Notes under the pieces: model-generated
Seen by the model: only the letters and a program-made list of their open reading frames with translations
Told to the model about the DNA's origin: nothing
Database searches by the model: none
Shown here: positions 1 to 10,640 of the stretch, piece after piece
Numbering within the stretch: the stretch's first letter is position 1
Layout of the letters: every line of letters begins with the position of its first letter
Source: Trichobilharzia szidati
Taxonomy: Eukaryota > Platyhelminthes > Trematoda > Strigeidida > Schistosomatidae
DNA: 64,000 bases
Assembly: GCA_944472155.2 (NCBI GenBank)
Contig: OX235273.1
Coordinates: 107,034,582-107,098,581 of the forward strand
Reading direction: 5' to 3'
Position numbers and translations under genes: made by a program

Positions 1-640
1 GTTTTATGAAGTTTCTAGCGCAAAGATTCTTCAGTTAGCTGAAACCAGTCATTTTTATCACTCACATTTTGAGTGAAATGTGAGGTAGCGGTAGTGTTCT
101 TATTTTTCACGGGTTGAGGTTTTCAACCTCCTTCTCACAACTTTCTTTTTTTCTGGCCTACAACAGGCTAGTAAACTGGATGAGGTTAAGAAGCGTGTCT
201 GCACGAAATGAAACTCAGACCTCCCAAATGGTTGACGAGCATTCTATCATTAGATCATCCGCGCACTGGTATATGAACAAGTCAGTCTATATGCGTTTTA
301 ATGGATTAATTATGTAATCTAATGTATTTCGCATGCTTTTCAAATTAACCATGCACATAAATATGGCTAGAAAAATTATGTTCTCGTGGTCTTTTAAGAT
401 TATTTCATTTGTTTTAAAACATCGTTAACATTTATTAATTATTGCAAATAAAAGTTACATGTTACTAAGCTTGAATACTGAACCAACTGATATGCATAGA
501 GTTAGACAAAAATTAGATGTTATCACTACTTTCGTTCTGTTAATAGTTGGTTAATAATTATTTTTGCTTAATTCCTATTTTACATACGATTAATATTGTA
601 GTAATTATAACAGAATTCCCTTGAAAATTGTGTTTTTATA
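1..640. other. AT-rich sequence, nothing recognised
   Basis: No repeat family or coding segment is recognised. The short open frame near 114-317 has no family resemblance and no splice context. Confidence 0.4.
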
Positions 641-644
641 CCCA

Positions 645-835
645 GCGCAAAATAATAAGTGACAGAAGGAAGGATTCATGGATCTGTGAGCTCTGGCTTA
701 TCTTCGCCTCGTAAACTGAAGTCCCGGATTTCATCCATGGTGAGATTGGTGGTGGGCACTTCTGAACTGTTCCAAACTAGGATGAAACAGCTGTACAGTA
801 GTTACTGGACTTTTACGACTCTCTAACTCATGTTA
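645..835 (+). repeat. Repeat A (tRNA-headed, hammerhead type), degenerate copy
   Basis: The right half matches the family: a segment like TTCCAAACTAGGATGAAACAGC near 760-790, then a decayed AGTAGTTACTGG block and a CTCTAACT tail. The core upstream of stem II is mutated, so no functional ribozyme is expected. Confidence 0.5.
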
Positions 836-1204
836 TTTCTTAGACAAACTTGAAATAATTCGTAGTGTGTTTTACGCGTTCTGTGCGCTTAATCACTGTG
901 TAGAAGAGAGAATATCTCCTTTAAAATAATGTAGTCTATTCTAAAGCATACTCTTAAACCACATTTACAATTTTCATTCATTTATATTGAAAATTTCATA
1001 GCTACAGGGTGAAATATATTTGAAGTGACGGATGAATGCAGATCGCAATTCATTGATGTAATTGAACAGTTAAAACAACTTTCTGACGACAAGAAAATTT
1101 ATTATTATTTAGTTTGGTGGATGGTGACTAGCAGTCAAATCCAGGATGTGCATTTAGTCCTATTTGAGGCTCGTCATCTGGATGTGCCTGCATTCCTAAG
1201 TGAG
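836..1204. other. No recognised gene
   Basis: An open frame at 1025-1210 starts at GTG and has a hydrophilic first half. An in-frame stop at 1010-1012 sits just after the only nearby splice-acceptor-like AG, so an exon is not supported. Confidence 0.3.
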
Positions 1205-1320
1205 TTATAGTTCTTCCACTGAGGCTCGAACACAATGACCATAGTTTCAAAAGTCAAAGCGTTATCCGCTAGATCACTTGGGTCGCGAGTTTCACCTCTT
1301 GTTCAATGAGTATTAGTCAT
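1205..1320 (-). repeat. tRNA-like short repeat head
   Basis: The minus strand has an A-box-like segment (GATCTAGCGGATAACG) and a B-box-like segment (GTGTTCGAGCCTC) at tRNA spacing. The family is not the same as repeats A-C here. Probably a decayed tRNA-derived SINE. Confidence 0.35.
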
Positions 1321-1550
1321 TATTTAATTCGATTTGGACTGTCTTGTTGGTTGGCTGGACATAAATGTTCAGTCTCTTCTGACATGTCTCCTAGTGTGGA
1401 TGCTTCAACGATATCAACTTAAATCCTCTGACATCATCGAAGCATCTGCACAAAGAGCGGAGATTTCAACAGAATCCGAGCACTTTGGTTCAATCAGTCA
1501 GCAGGAAAGTTCATAGTGAATTAAACAAGTTCACATTTATTCATGTATTG

Positions 1551-1670
1551 GTTTGTAGGGACTTGATTGGTTGGTTACAGGATTTCATCGTGAGATGACA
1601 TCGGTTAGAGAATCATTGGAAAACCAACTGGGAGTACTGAACAGCTGTTTCGTCCTATTTTGGGACTCTT
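1551..1670 (-). repeat. Repeat A tail with hammerhead stem II/III half
   Basis: On the minus strand it reads from the hammerhead stem II (GTCC/GGAC, then GAA, then ACAGCTGT) into the family tail ending in the ACAAACCAATAC region. The core reads CAGAAGA instead of the family CTGAAGA. It abuts a plus-oriented 5' part of the same family at about 1671, giving a head-to-head composite. Confidence 0.7.
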
Positions 1671-1895
1671 CTGATGAGAAGTCGTGACCAGTAGTATGCA
1701 GCAGGTCGGCTGTGAGGATAAATACCTGCCGAACACATTGACTAGCGGTCACTCTATGTCATGAATTGGCAGAAATCGGAATTCTTGGGCCATTGGATTA
1801 GGTTCCAGCGGCTTAATGGTTTACGAGTTCACCTTGAAACCAGAAGGTCATGGGTTCGAAACCCGGTGAGTGCGTATTGCTGAATAGTTCACACT
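1671..1895 (+). repeat. Repeat A 5' body and tRNA-like head
   Basis: Contains the family 5' body (GAAGTCGTGACCAGT onward), the tRNA-like head with a B box (GGGTTCGAAAC) and a GTGCGTATTG stem I strand. It stops just inside the hammerhead core (CTGAATA at 1880-1886; family consensus CTGAAGA). Confidence 0.7.
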
Positions 1896-1899
1896 TAGT

Positions 1900-2475
1900 T
1901 GTTTGAAAATATTTGGCCATTGGATATCTGATACTCATTATTATATAAGTTTTTGTATTTCCCAATTAATGGAAACAAATAATGATATTGCCTTGACTGA
2001 AGTTTCACCATTTGATGGCTAAGATATTTTGGTGCTACCTTCATTATACTAAGCCGAGACATGAGCAGTTCATTCTTTGTGAAACTTAACAATTAGTCTC
2101 TCCGAATTCAGTCTGACTAGGAAGCAGAGTTGGACTTCGCTGAGTTGCCTCTTCTTGGCTCTCTCATTAAGTGGATAGTAAATCGACGCTTTCAAGTGTC
2201 TATATTAAGTAAGAAAACACTCCAACAAATATTTGGACATTGAGTCATCACATCCCATCAGCTCAAGAATATAAGCTGTCTCAAGTTTTCTTAGAACAGC
2301 ATATAAAAAGCATAGGGAAGAAGACAAAATGTTACAAAAATCCCTAGGCAAAATAACTTTCCAAAGAGTATTGTTAACAAAACCAATACTAACATTAAGT
2401 AATACCAAAAACTTTTTCTGAGAACACAAACCTAAAATGTTGTTATCCCATATAAATTACACAAATCAGAAGATA
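1900..2475. other. Unassigned; possible old PLE reverse-transcriptase sequence
   Basis: The stretch 2290-2430 could be a decayed upstream part of the Penelope-like fragment that follows, on position and orientation. No diagnostic motif is visible. Confidence 0.2.
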
Positions 2476-2479
2476 TCAG

Positions 2480-3115
2480 AATAGTACTCAGTAAATACAA
2501 CATTAGAGCTGTTTTTTCAAAATATCAGGCACTCTGAAAAGCAATCTTGTTCATATGAAAGACCGAATTCCGATTGATTCGACACCTAAATATGTCTTTA
2601 AAATAAAATGCTTAGAATGTGATATATCGGACAAACCCGGTCTGAAATCAGTATTGACACCGTAGATTCTGTATTTCACCATCAAAAGATCTAGAAAAAC
2701 TTGAGAAATTGTTAGCTGTAGGTCAACACGCTGTAGAATCAGGCAACAGAATTAATTTTTTTGATTACAGCTTGATTCCACACTGTATTTTTTGGTACAG
2801 GTATGCAATTTTCAGCATGTGATATCGGTAGCCCAAATTTTGCAGGCCGACCATAGATATCGGGTGTGCGTCAGCAGGGGATCAAACCCGTACCATGTAC
2901 ACGGTCGATGAGAGTCCTAACCTCTGTAGGTCAACACGCTGTAGAATCAGACAACAGAATTAATTTGATAATGAAGAAGTTATTCAGTAAGATGTCGAAG
3001 ATCACAAAATAAACACCACATTAGAAGCACTTCACATTAACTGGAATCTGAATTTTCTGAATAGAGGTGACGGATTCAAACAGAATTTGACCTGGTTCCA
3101 ACACATCTCACCACC
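2480..3115 (+). mobile_element. Penelope-like element, GIY-YIG domain fragment (PLE-2 lineage)
   Basis: Translation of 2530-2640 gives DRIPIDSTPKYVFKIKCLEC, matching the start of the GIY-YIG endonuclease of Penelope-like elements (a YVYKI...C.DC pattern). After an interrupting short repeat (2759-2923) the frame resumes as NRIN and an acidic stretch ending INTTLEALHIN, the expected end of the domain. Several stops and shifts make it a dead remnant. This lineage is distinct from the more common CGASYIGRT type here. Confidence 0.7.
2759..2923 (-). mobile_element. Repeat C (tRNA-derived SINE) inserted in the PLE-2 fragment
   Basis: The minus strand carries the tRNA-like B box and the family C body (CCGATATC ... 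GGGCTACCGATATC ... GAAAATT). It lacks the acceptor-side 5' end. It is flanked by 43 bp direct repeats at 2716-2758 and 2924-2966 with one mismatch, so the insertion limits are well defined. Confidence 0.85.
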
Positions 3116-3139
3116 TCAGGTAGGAAAAAAATCAACACA

Positions 3140-3705
3140 AACTTGACCAATTATATATGCGTTTATCAATTCACCTGCTCGTGTAGAGCTGGGAATTTCT
3201 GTCGTTAGACGAGTTTTGTCCAGGAGGATGCAAAAACACTATCCTGCATAGTAGTTACGAAGAGGTGGAAATGGAGCAATAAGAAGCGCGATCGTTAAAC
3301 ATCTAGTCGATAATGATCACTCTGTCTCTATAGCTTCCGCCTTTTAAGTAATCCACAAGGCAAAATGTAATTTGCCCAAATCACTACATATCTGACTCAT
3401 TTGTATTGCTGAAGCTTTGGCTATCGAATCACAAAAGTCAGATCTCTGCATACAGAAAATGTTCGTTTGACCCTTCCAACTTTCATGGTCTTAATCCCTC
3501 TTTGCTAAAGTATGGTAATCCTTAGTCATATTTTGGCTCTGCTTATTTTTTTGTTTCGTCTTGTTTGTTCACTTCGTATACTCTTCCTTTATTATGTCAA
3601 TTATTACTAATACTATTCTCACTTTGAACAACTGTCCCCAGTATTATTTCACTTGTTCCATATGTCATTCTAAATCAGTTTTGTTTTGCAACGTCAAATT
3701 CAATG
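3140..3705 (+). mobile_element. PLE-1 fragment, GIY-YIG end and 3' region
   Basis: A conceptual translation with frame changes matches the fragment at 3705-4382: a basic KxMQKHYPAW-like start, GAIRSAI, the EHLVDNDH-like block and a KSL.T.L.CIAEA-like end. This is the common C-terminal half of the GIY-YIG module in schistosome PLEs. It faces an inverted copy immediately downstream. Confidence 0.75.
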
Positions 3706-4382
3706 TTTGTGATTATAATCGTAGTTAAATGTCAAGTGGCAAAGCAAATTAATGTCATATGTAGAATAATTCATAGGATGGATAGAACTTGAAAAAGGGT
3801 GTGCAATTATAAGATTAGTAGACAAATCGAATAAAATAAAAACGTTACGTAATATTGTGTGAAATTTAATAGCATAGAATTTAATGTTGCATAAAGGAAT
3901 TGATTTAGAATGACAAGTGGAACAAGTGAAATAATACCGGGGACAATTAAAAGTGACAGTAGTAATAGTAACAATTGACTTAATAAGGAAGAGTATACAA
4001 ATTGAATAGACAAAAATGAAAAAATGGAGAGTTGGTAGAGCTAAAATATGATTGGGAATCACCATACTTTAGCATAGAGGGATTGAGACCATGAAAGTTG
4101 GAGGGGTTAAACGAACTTTTTCTGTACACAGAGATCTGGCTTTTCTGTTTCGATAGCCAAAGATGGCTTCAGCAATACAGATTAGTAGGGTACGTAGGGA
4201 TTTGGGTAGATTACTCTTTGCCTTGTAGATGACTTTGAAGGCGGAGGCTATAGAGATAGGGTGATCATTATCGACCAGATGTTCAATGATCGCGCTTCTT
4301 ATTGCTCCACTACCACCTTTTCGTAACCATGCAGGATAGTGTTTTTTCATCCTCTTGGACAAAACTCGAGTCTAACGACAGA
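3705..4382 (-). mobile_element. PLE-1 fragment, inverted copy
   Basis: A 97-codon open frame at 4069-4362 (minus) reads WLRKGGSGAIRSAIIEHLV then KVIYKAKSNLPKSLRTLLIC, the C-terminal part of the PLE GIY-YIG domain. The 3' UTR (3705-4068) includes AT-rich sequence repeated in plus orientation at 4383-4625. With 3140-3705 it forms an inverted repeat with arms of roughly 500 bp. Confidence 0.8.
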
Positions 4383-4725
4383 AATACGATTATAATCACA
4401 AACATTTTAGTTTCAATTACACTTCATATTATTATTATTTCATGCATTCACACCTATGTTTCAAATTCAATGTTATCAAATTTCACACAATGTTACCTAA
4501 CGTCTTTATTTTCATTTCATTTGCCAACTAATCCTATAATTTCACACCCCTTCTAAGTTCTATACATGCTATGAATCGTTCCATATATGACATCAATGTT
4601 TTTGCTACTTGACATTTAAATATGATTATAACCGCAAACACTTTAATTGCATTTCATATTATTATTATTTTATGCATTCACATCTATGATTCAATTCCCT
4701 CACCGGATATAATTTCTTAAAATCC
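4383..4725 (+). repeat. PLE-1 3' terminal repeats, two tandem partial copies
   Basis: Two direct copies begin GATTATAAYC(A/G)CAAACA at about 4389 and 4624, each followed by TTTCATATTATTATTATTT and a GCATTCACA block. The first also matches the reverse complement of 3705-3905. Tandem and inverted terminal segments are typical of Penelope-like insertions. Confidence 0.65.
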
Positions 4726-5084
4726 ACATCATATACGATTGTACAGCTTCATAATAAATTCGTTGTTGAAAAGGCTCTCTTCATAGAATCGCTTGTTTTC
4801 ATTTTCTATAACCAATTCCATTTATTAAAAAAACACTAATTTTATAATTCATGCAATTATTGAGTTCAACAATCTGCACGTGGTTTGTTATCTGTACCAT
4901 TTCATCTAATCGATATCGTAAAACAAGCTACCTTGTGCTTAAGAACTATGACCAAATTAGCTGTTGCATATAAGCTGGGATTTCATAAATTCTAGTTTAA
5001 TATTACTATTTTAATAAAGCTATCGGCAGAATTTAAAGTAACAAAACCTCAGTAAAAACAATATCGTTTTTACCTTACTAGAAA
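4726..5084. other. AT-rich, nothing recognised
   Basis: No motif, coding segment or repeat family identified. Confidence 0.4.
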
Positions 5085-5660
5085 TGGCTATTAAAATTTT
5101 CGAAAGAATGGTTACTGAACAAAGAATACTATTGTGGACAACCCCTCCCTCATCAGGTTCTACAGTCACATATGCATTCATATAGTGAATGAATTAGTGT
5201 CATTAACAACATTAATGTTTGTTTAAATAACATCGAATCAATAATGATAATAATATCAATGGATTACAGTTCAATAGCATCAAAATAACAATACACCGAA
5301 TGTCAGAAAAATTAGGAAAGATAATAATACAAATTCATGAATTTATAGTCTATACTGAAAGCCATCTAGGGCAGTAGTAGTGGTCAGCTGGACTTGTTTC
5401 TTTTCCACCCAAAGCACCGGTTGTTTAATTCGAATGGTGATAGCCTCTCCTGTTTATAGCTTGCGGTACCTGATTGTTTTCGGTAATTTGTCTGGTGCCT
5501 GATAGATGGTAGAGAAGGATTCGTCAATGCTGAATTCAATGAAGTACATCTGGCTATGAAATTCACGTGCGAAGAGGAATCTCAAAACAGAATTGCCTTC
5601 TTGAATGTCCTCCTTACAAGAAAACCAGATGGTAGCATAAAGAGAAATCTGAAAAGGGAA
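5085..5660 (-). mobile_element. PLE-1 fragment with 3' UTR, minus copy
   Basis: A minus-strand frame contains FSIDESFSTIYQAPDKLPKT then a segment ending QPVLWVEKKQVQ, the end of the GIY-YIG module. The 3' UTR (5085-5400) is the reverse complement of 7130-7440. It forms the left arm of an inverted PLE pair around an RTE fragment. Confidence 0.75.
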
Positions 5661-6432
5661 AGTACATGGACAGCCCCAACGGGTTGATCTTCGACGAAAT
5701 CTCAGCACGAATATAGAGGGCTAGTTTTGCATATGCCAGTTTACGCCGTCTCTGGCGTAGACGCGATATCCGACTATCGACCAAAGGGCGTGTGTACTGC
5801 TCAACAGTCCGCTCCATCCTCCTTTATGGCTGTGAAACCTGGCCATTGAGAGCGGAAGACATGAAAAGATTAGCTGTGTTCGATCATAGGTGTCTGCGTT
5901 CTATCTCCCGTGTGAAGTGGTATAATAAGGTGAGCAATATTGAGGTTAGGCGTCGAGTGCTAGGTAAGGAGGGGAAATCAATCGACGAGGCTGTGAAGCT
6001 ACATCGACTGAGGTGTTTAGGACATGTGTTACGTATGCCTAGTCATCGCCTTCTTCGACGGGCAATGTTAGCTGACATAGGGTCAGGTTGGAAAAGAGCT
6101 AGCGGTGATCAAACGAAAACATGGTACCAGTCAATGAAATCCACAACAGTTAGTTTAAGCCACGTAGGAAGGTGTAGACTTCTGTCTAGTTGGGGTCCTC
6201 GAGACGGTAAAAACCAATGGTTGGAAACAATTGGTGACATGGCTCAAAATCGTTCCTCATGACTTATGATTTCCAGTGAAACTGTTTTGTTCTTCGTTAT
6301 TACTATTCCTTTGTCTCACACCTCTGTTTACTGTCTCTGATATGCATTTCTCCTACTTTCTTCTCTTGCTTTGTGTGCTACATGGAGTGTAGCGACTTGA
6401 ACTGCCGCACATATGTGCAAAGTTCTACGTCG
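5660..6432 (+). mobile_element. RTE-clade LINE 3' end (RTE-2 lineage)
   Basis: The 156-codon frame 5792-6262 contains [19 protein letters not shown], then [40 protein letters not shown] and [17 protein letters not shown]. This is the C-terminal region after the reverse-transcriptase domain in RTE-type elements. Upstream sequence back to about 5666 continues the match through an in-frame stop near 5713. The catalytic RT motifs are absent (5' truncation). A non-coding 3' UTR runs to about 6432. It differs clearly from the SR2-like RTE-1 lineage elsewhere in the window. Confidence 0.85.
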
Positions 6433-6439
6433 AAAACCG

Positions 6440-7440
6440 ACCGGCCGACATGGACAGGACAGTATACACATTTTCACATCTGCGTTCCTCTCCAGTTCAA
6501 AAGAAATTTAGTAGGGACCCTCAGCCACAAGGTTAGAAATATATGCTAACAGAAGTAATTGAAGATGAACTAAGGATTGTTTATGATACCTTGATTGAAA
6601 ATAGCTATACGGACAAATTTATGAAGAAACATATGAAAAAGAAAGCAGAAAAGGACTACTTACTATCCGTAAACAAGAAGCCTTTAACATACGACTGCAA
6701 TTCAAGGGCGATATACCAAGTGAAATAATTACGAAGAAATTGAGAAAATTATTTCAAAGAACTTTTGGTGCTGGCGAACTACACGTATTATTCTCTACAC
6801 GACCAGTGGTGATTCCTCGAGTGAAAGATGAAGTACCTAGACTAGCCACTTCAAATTTTATCTACCAATTCAACTGCAACTGTGGAGCGAGTTATACCGG
6901 CTGTTGTTCTAGGAACTTGAATTTTCCTGCTCGCCAGGGAACATCTACCAGTTTGGCTAAGTAAAGGTGTAGTGAAAACCACCAACAGTTCGATATCAGA
7001 CCACCCAGTCCAAACCGGCCATAAAGCTAGCATTGAACAATCGTTCTCCATCATCTACTGGGTACGAAATAAATTGCCAAACAGTAGAGGCTAACACAAT
7101 TCGCATGAAACAACCAGTGCTTTCTGTGCGAAAGAAACAAGTCCAGCCAGCCACTACTACTGCCGTGACCGGCCTTCAGTAGAGACTATAAATTCATGAG
7201 TTTGTATTATTATCTTTCTTAATTCTTCTGACATACAGCTAATTTTATGTTGATGCTATTGAGCTGTAATCTATTGACATTATTGATTCGATGTTATTTA
7301 AACAAACATTAATGTTGTTAATGACACTAATTCATTCACTATTATGGATGCATATGTGACTGTAGAACCTGATGAAGAAGGAGTTATCGAAGAGAGTATT
7401 CTTTGTTCACTAACCATTCTTTTAAAAATATCGTTTTGCT
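6440..7440 (+). mobile_element. PLE-1 fragment: RT thumb/linker, GIY-YIG start, 3' UTR
   Basis: Frames at 6543-6728 (DELRIVYDTLIENSYTDKFM) and 6740-6964 (LHVLFSTRPVVIPRVKDEV, then FIYQFNCNCGASYTG) are consecutive parts of a Penelope-like protein, separated by a frameshift near 6700. The 3' UTR (7130-7440) is the inverse of 5085-5400. The polymerase catalytic core is missing. Confidence 0.85.
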
Positions 7441-8064
7441 TTCAGTTCATTGAGAAATACAAAAAGTCATATTATTAAGAACATTTCCGTATCTCAGTGA
7501 TATAAACAGGCCGCTAAAAGAGCTTTCAATCTTTCTGTTTGATTGAGATGTCTGTCACAGGATACTTCGTAGATTTTAATGTCTGCCAATATTAAATAAT
7601 ACATCTGACTTCACTACAACAAAGCATCGTTTCATTCGTTTCAAACATTCTAATTATTCCAGTGTATTATGTTTTCATGAATGCATTGTCTGATTATTTT
7701 CACTCATAATTTCAGTTCCATTGCATGTTCATAATAATTACAGTATAAAATGTTGTTTGAGTTCCTCTTATATATTATAGGGGTAATGAAAATATTCCTT
7801 CAAAATTGAATCAAAAAGCATAGACTGCTACAGAATCCACCTTAAGCCATTTAGTAATGCAAATGAATGTAGTCACACAACCACCCACACACACTGAGTA
7901 TGTTTTCCAAGTCAACCACACCCATGAAATAATCTTCCACAAATGATACAGAAAGCATGCTGTAATGCACTGAGAAGAACAATATCCATCAATCATTTAA
8001 CACAATTACGTTTAATAGCTTCATGTATACGCCTAAAATGCTAGTTTATTTTTATTTATTTTTC
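7441..8064. other. No gene recognised
   Basis: AT-rich with scattered stops in all frames; no repeat family recognised. Confidence 0.4.
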
Positions 8065-8245
8065 GTAAATTTTATTATAGCTTGACTCCGCAGTGTTTTT
8101 GACACAAGTATGGAATTTTCAGCCTGTGATATCGGTAGCCCAAATTTTACAGGCCGGCCATTGATATCGGGTGTGCGTCTGCTGGGGATCGAACCCCAGA
8201 CCATGTGCATGGTCGGCAGGCGTCTTAACCGCTGTGCCATTTTTA
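8065..8245 (-). mobile_element. Repeat C (tRNA-derived SINE)
   Basis: The minus strand has the tRNA-like head (GGTTCGATCCCC B box, anticodon stem ACCATGCACATGGT), then the body with two CCGATATC-like boxes and a terminal AGCTATAATAAAAT. It is nearly complete, lacking only part of the acceptor strand. Confidence 0.8.
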
Positions 8246-8474
8246 TTAAATGAAATCTAAATTCCAAACTCATAGTTTATGTGTGTTTTAATTCTAAAAT
8301 TGAGGCAATACAAAACGATATAATCTCACTGTTCTGTGAAGGGTATTCTGCAAAATGTAGAGTACCGGAATGCTATGCGCGGCTAGCGTCCTCATATATT
8401 TCTTTTAGCCTTGTTAGAAGTAGGATTCTGGCTCTCTTTGGGAAGGGCATACTTATTATTTATCAGTACATTTA

Positions 8475-8787
8475 TTATTTTTTTGAATTCCAAGTGGAAC
8501 CATGACTCACCTCCATTTCAACACGTTATCCGCAGTCGTCTTCAGCTAAATCCACGAATGCCAGTGAGCTTACATCTCTCACTAACAAAATCGCCTCCAT
8601 ATCACACTCAACTAGTCGTTTCCCATTCAAGTTCCACTGAAGAGGCAGTTTGACCGGTGATGTCACTCAAAGGTCTTTTCAGCTTGTGGGTGACACATCT
8701 TTATTTCCTTTGGAGTATTTTCCGGGCAGTAGGTTTTTGGTTGGTTCGTTGATAGAGTTCCTTGTTGTTCATAATTTCCGGTCATTT
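8475..8787 (-). mobile_element. RTE-1 3' end remnant
   Basis: The reverse complement carries the RTE-1 3' end (CTTGGAATTC side at 8480) and the decayed GKRR...WRR coding tail. Homology stops at about 8787, where the putative LTR begins. Confidence 0.6.
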
Positions 8788-9070
8788 TGTGGTGAGAGAT
8801 GGTTGCTAGCCAAATTGGTTGACAGTAATTGAGGTCAATGTTAGTCATGTGAAAACAAGGTCAAGATGGACAGACGGATACAGTTAACATATAGATGAAG
8901 TGACACAGCCACAAGAGATGCAAGGTTAACTTTGTGTGAGAAACAACCAATCAACAGACTGTATTTTCTACTAACATTAACTTACAATAATGTACATGAA
9001 AATCTATAAATATGTGTTGATTTTCCGTAATAAACGTTCTGTTGCCTGGCCCTTGTCTTCTGTTGTTACA
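8788..9070 (+). mobile_element. Putative solo LTR (family D, copy 1)
   Basis: The segment starts TGT and ends ACA. It is repeated at 50088-50391 with high similarity over its right two thirds. It has a TATA-like TATAAATA at 9005-9012 and AATAAA at 9029-9034, the order expected of a retroviral-type LTR. No 4-6 bp target duplication is visible and no gag/pol is seen beside it, so LTR identity is an inference. Confidence 0.5.
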
Positions 9071-9524
9071 ATTCGATATTCAGTATCGAGCCATCGAATG
9101 CAGCAGCCAGTTGTAAACGCCTATCGTAGCGCGAGTACTAAATGTGTGAAGCTTGTAGAGGCAATGACTCAACATCAGTGTTGAAGACTCGGAACCTGTT
9201 CTAAGTCACGTAGATTTCAGAGCTTTCCTTTTTCGGCTCAGAAATTTTAATTCACGCAGCGTGTATTTGAGATGGTGCTGCTTAAATAAGCAAATACTCA
9301 CGTCTACCGATATGAGTATAAACAGGCCGTTCAATATTAAGTCAATTCTATCCTTTTGTGTTTTGATAAAGTGTGAAGGTTGATGGCAAAGCAACTTTTA
9401 ATTCGTCAATTTGCAACTATATGCGAAAGTTAGATAACAGAAAATATTGGGGTAACGGTTGATCCAAGAGCAGATCTTAGGCACTGCTCTTTTGACACTC
9501 TGTTATATTCTGAATAGAGTACAG
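9071..9524. other. Unassigned sequence downstream of the putative LTR
   Basis: No primer-binding site or gag-like frame is recognisable. There is a small inverted repeat, TCGATATTCAGTATCGA, at 9073-9089. Confidence 0.3.
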
Positions 9525-9710
9525 GGCTACAAACTTCTACTTTGAAGTTTTACTAGCTCTGGTCGTGTTGTTTGTTTATGGTATGGGGTTACTAGCCTCA
9601 CACATGACTTTCGCTGACTCCCTCAGCTAAGCGAGATTTTCAGCAGTAAATTCACCAGAAATCAAACCCGGATCATGTGCGTCGTTGACGAGCACTGTGA
9701 TAGTCTACAA
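9525..9710 (-). mobile_element. Repeat C' (tRNA head with RTE-like body), degenerate
   Basis: On the minus strand it has a tRNA-like head, then a TTAGCTGAG-type segment, GTGAGGCTAGTAACCCCAT and a GAAGTTT end. This matches the body of the full C' copy at 39222-39455. Confidence 0.55.
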
Positions 9711-10144
9711 TTCCACACTAAATATTCATGAAATCATGAAAATATTCAGATTCCAACACCGTTAATGCCTTATACATGCAGATTAAGTGAAGCTTAGGAG
9801 AAGGAAGGATTAAACATTTCTAAGCGACTTACATTCTCAACTATTCTTAAAAATCTGACTATTTGTGGCATAAGAAGTGTACAGACTGGTACATATTGCA
9901 TCTCTAAACGTAGTCAGAAGTGAATCCAATAATGATTCTGTTAAGTGTAATGGAACCGACGCAACACCAATTTCCAACAGTTCTACTCAAAAAAAGTAGT
10001 TGAACTATATGAAACAGGTCAAATAACCGTGTGACCTACATTTAGCAATTATGAGCAATAAATTGTGATCTAAATTATAGCTACTTACTAATACTGCATC
10101 ACTGCACTTTGTATCAAGTGAGTTCATTCAGCATACAATTATAA
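9711..10144. other. No gene recognised
   Basis: Low-complexity AT-rich DNA without recognised features. Confidence 0.35.
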
Positions 10145-10640
10145 TCCATAACACTTTGAAGATCTACAGCGCAGAGCACAAGGAACAACATCCAAATTTC
10201 TGACACTAATGTACAAACAGTAATTCTATATGGCTTAGCAACTTGACGCCTGCTTCTCAGAAAGCGTTTCCAACAGCCTGCTGCAGAATTTCATCAACAC
10301 CACCTGCCTTCTGTGCTACAACACTGAAAATCACGCAACGAGACAGAAAGAATAAGCAACAAGGAACTCTGGGAGACAAACCAACCTAGAACCCGCTGCA
10401 CAACAAATATGCTGAAGGAAATCTGTATGGGGTGGACACACACTAAAACGACCTCTAAATGACATCATACGCATCAGAGAGGCCCTTCGAGTGGAATCCT
10501 AACGGAAAGCGTCGATGACAAACAGAAGATCAGGGTAGCAGGAAATGAAGGTTTACAGACACCTGGAAAAGACAGATAAGAACCTATTGATATGAGTGCT
10601 TCTGAGCCATTCACAAAGAATACTAACGGATGATATGCAG
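10145..10640 (+). mobile_element. RTE-1 remnant, 3' coding region
   Basis: It aligns by eye with the 3' third of the RTE-1 ORF: an AATAAGCAACAAGGAACTCTGG segment corresponding to ITNKKLWE, a following RWGGH-like part and a segment corresponding to the EWNPNGKRR motif at about 10480-10510. It is heavily decayed and the 3' UTR is not clear. Confidence 0.6.

Noticed and set aside
114..317. 67-codon open frame on the + strand
   Set aside because: No motif, splice context or compositional sign of coding.
1025..1210. Open frame with a hydrophilic stretch (IDVIEQLKQLSDDKKI)
   Set aside because: Starts at GTG, has an in-frame stop immediately upstream after the only acceptor-like AG, and its 3' half is repeat-like.
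7371..7410. CTGATGA box conserved in the 3' UTR of two PLE copies (7371 and complement near 5152), possible PLE hammerhead
   Set aside because: Hammerheads are known in some Penelope-like elements, and GGA/TCC could form stem II, but I could not draw a stem I or a stem III with the required U before the cleavage base in either copy.
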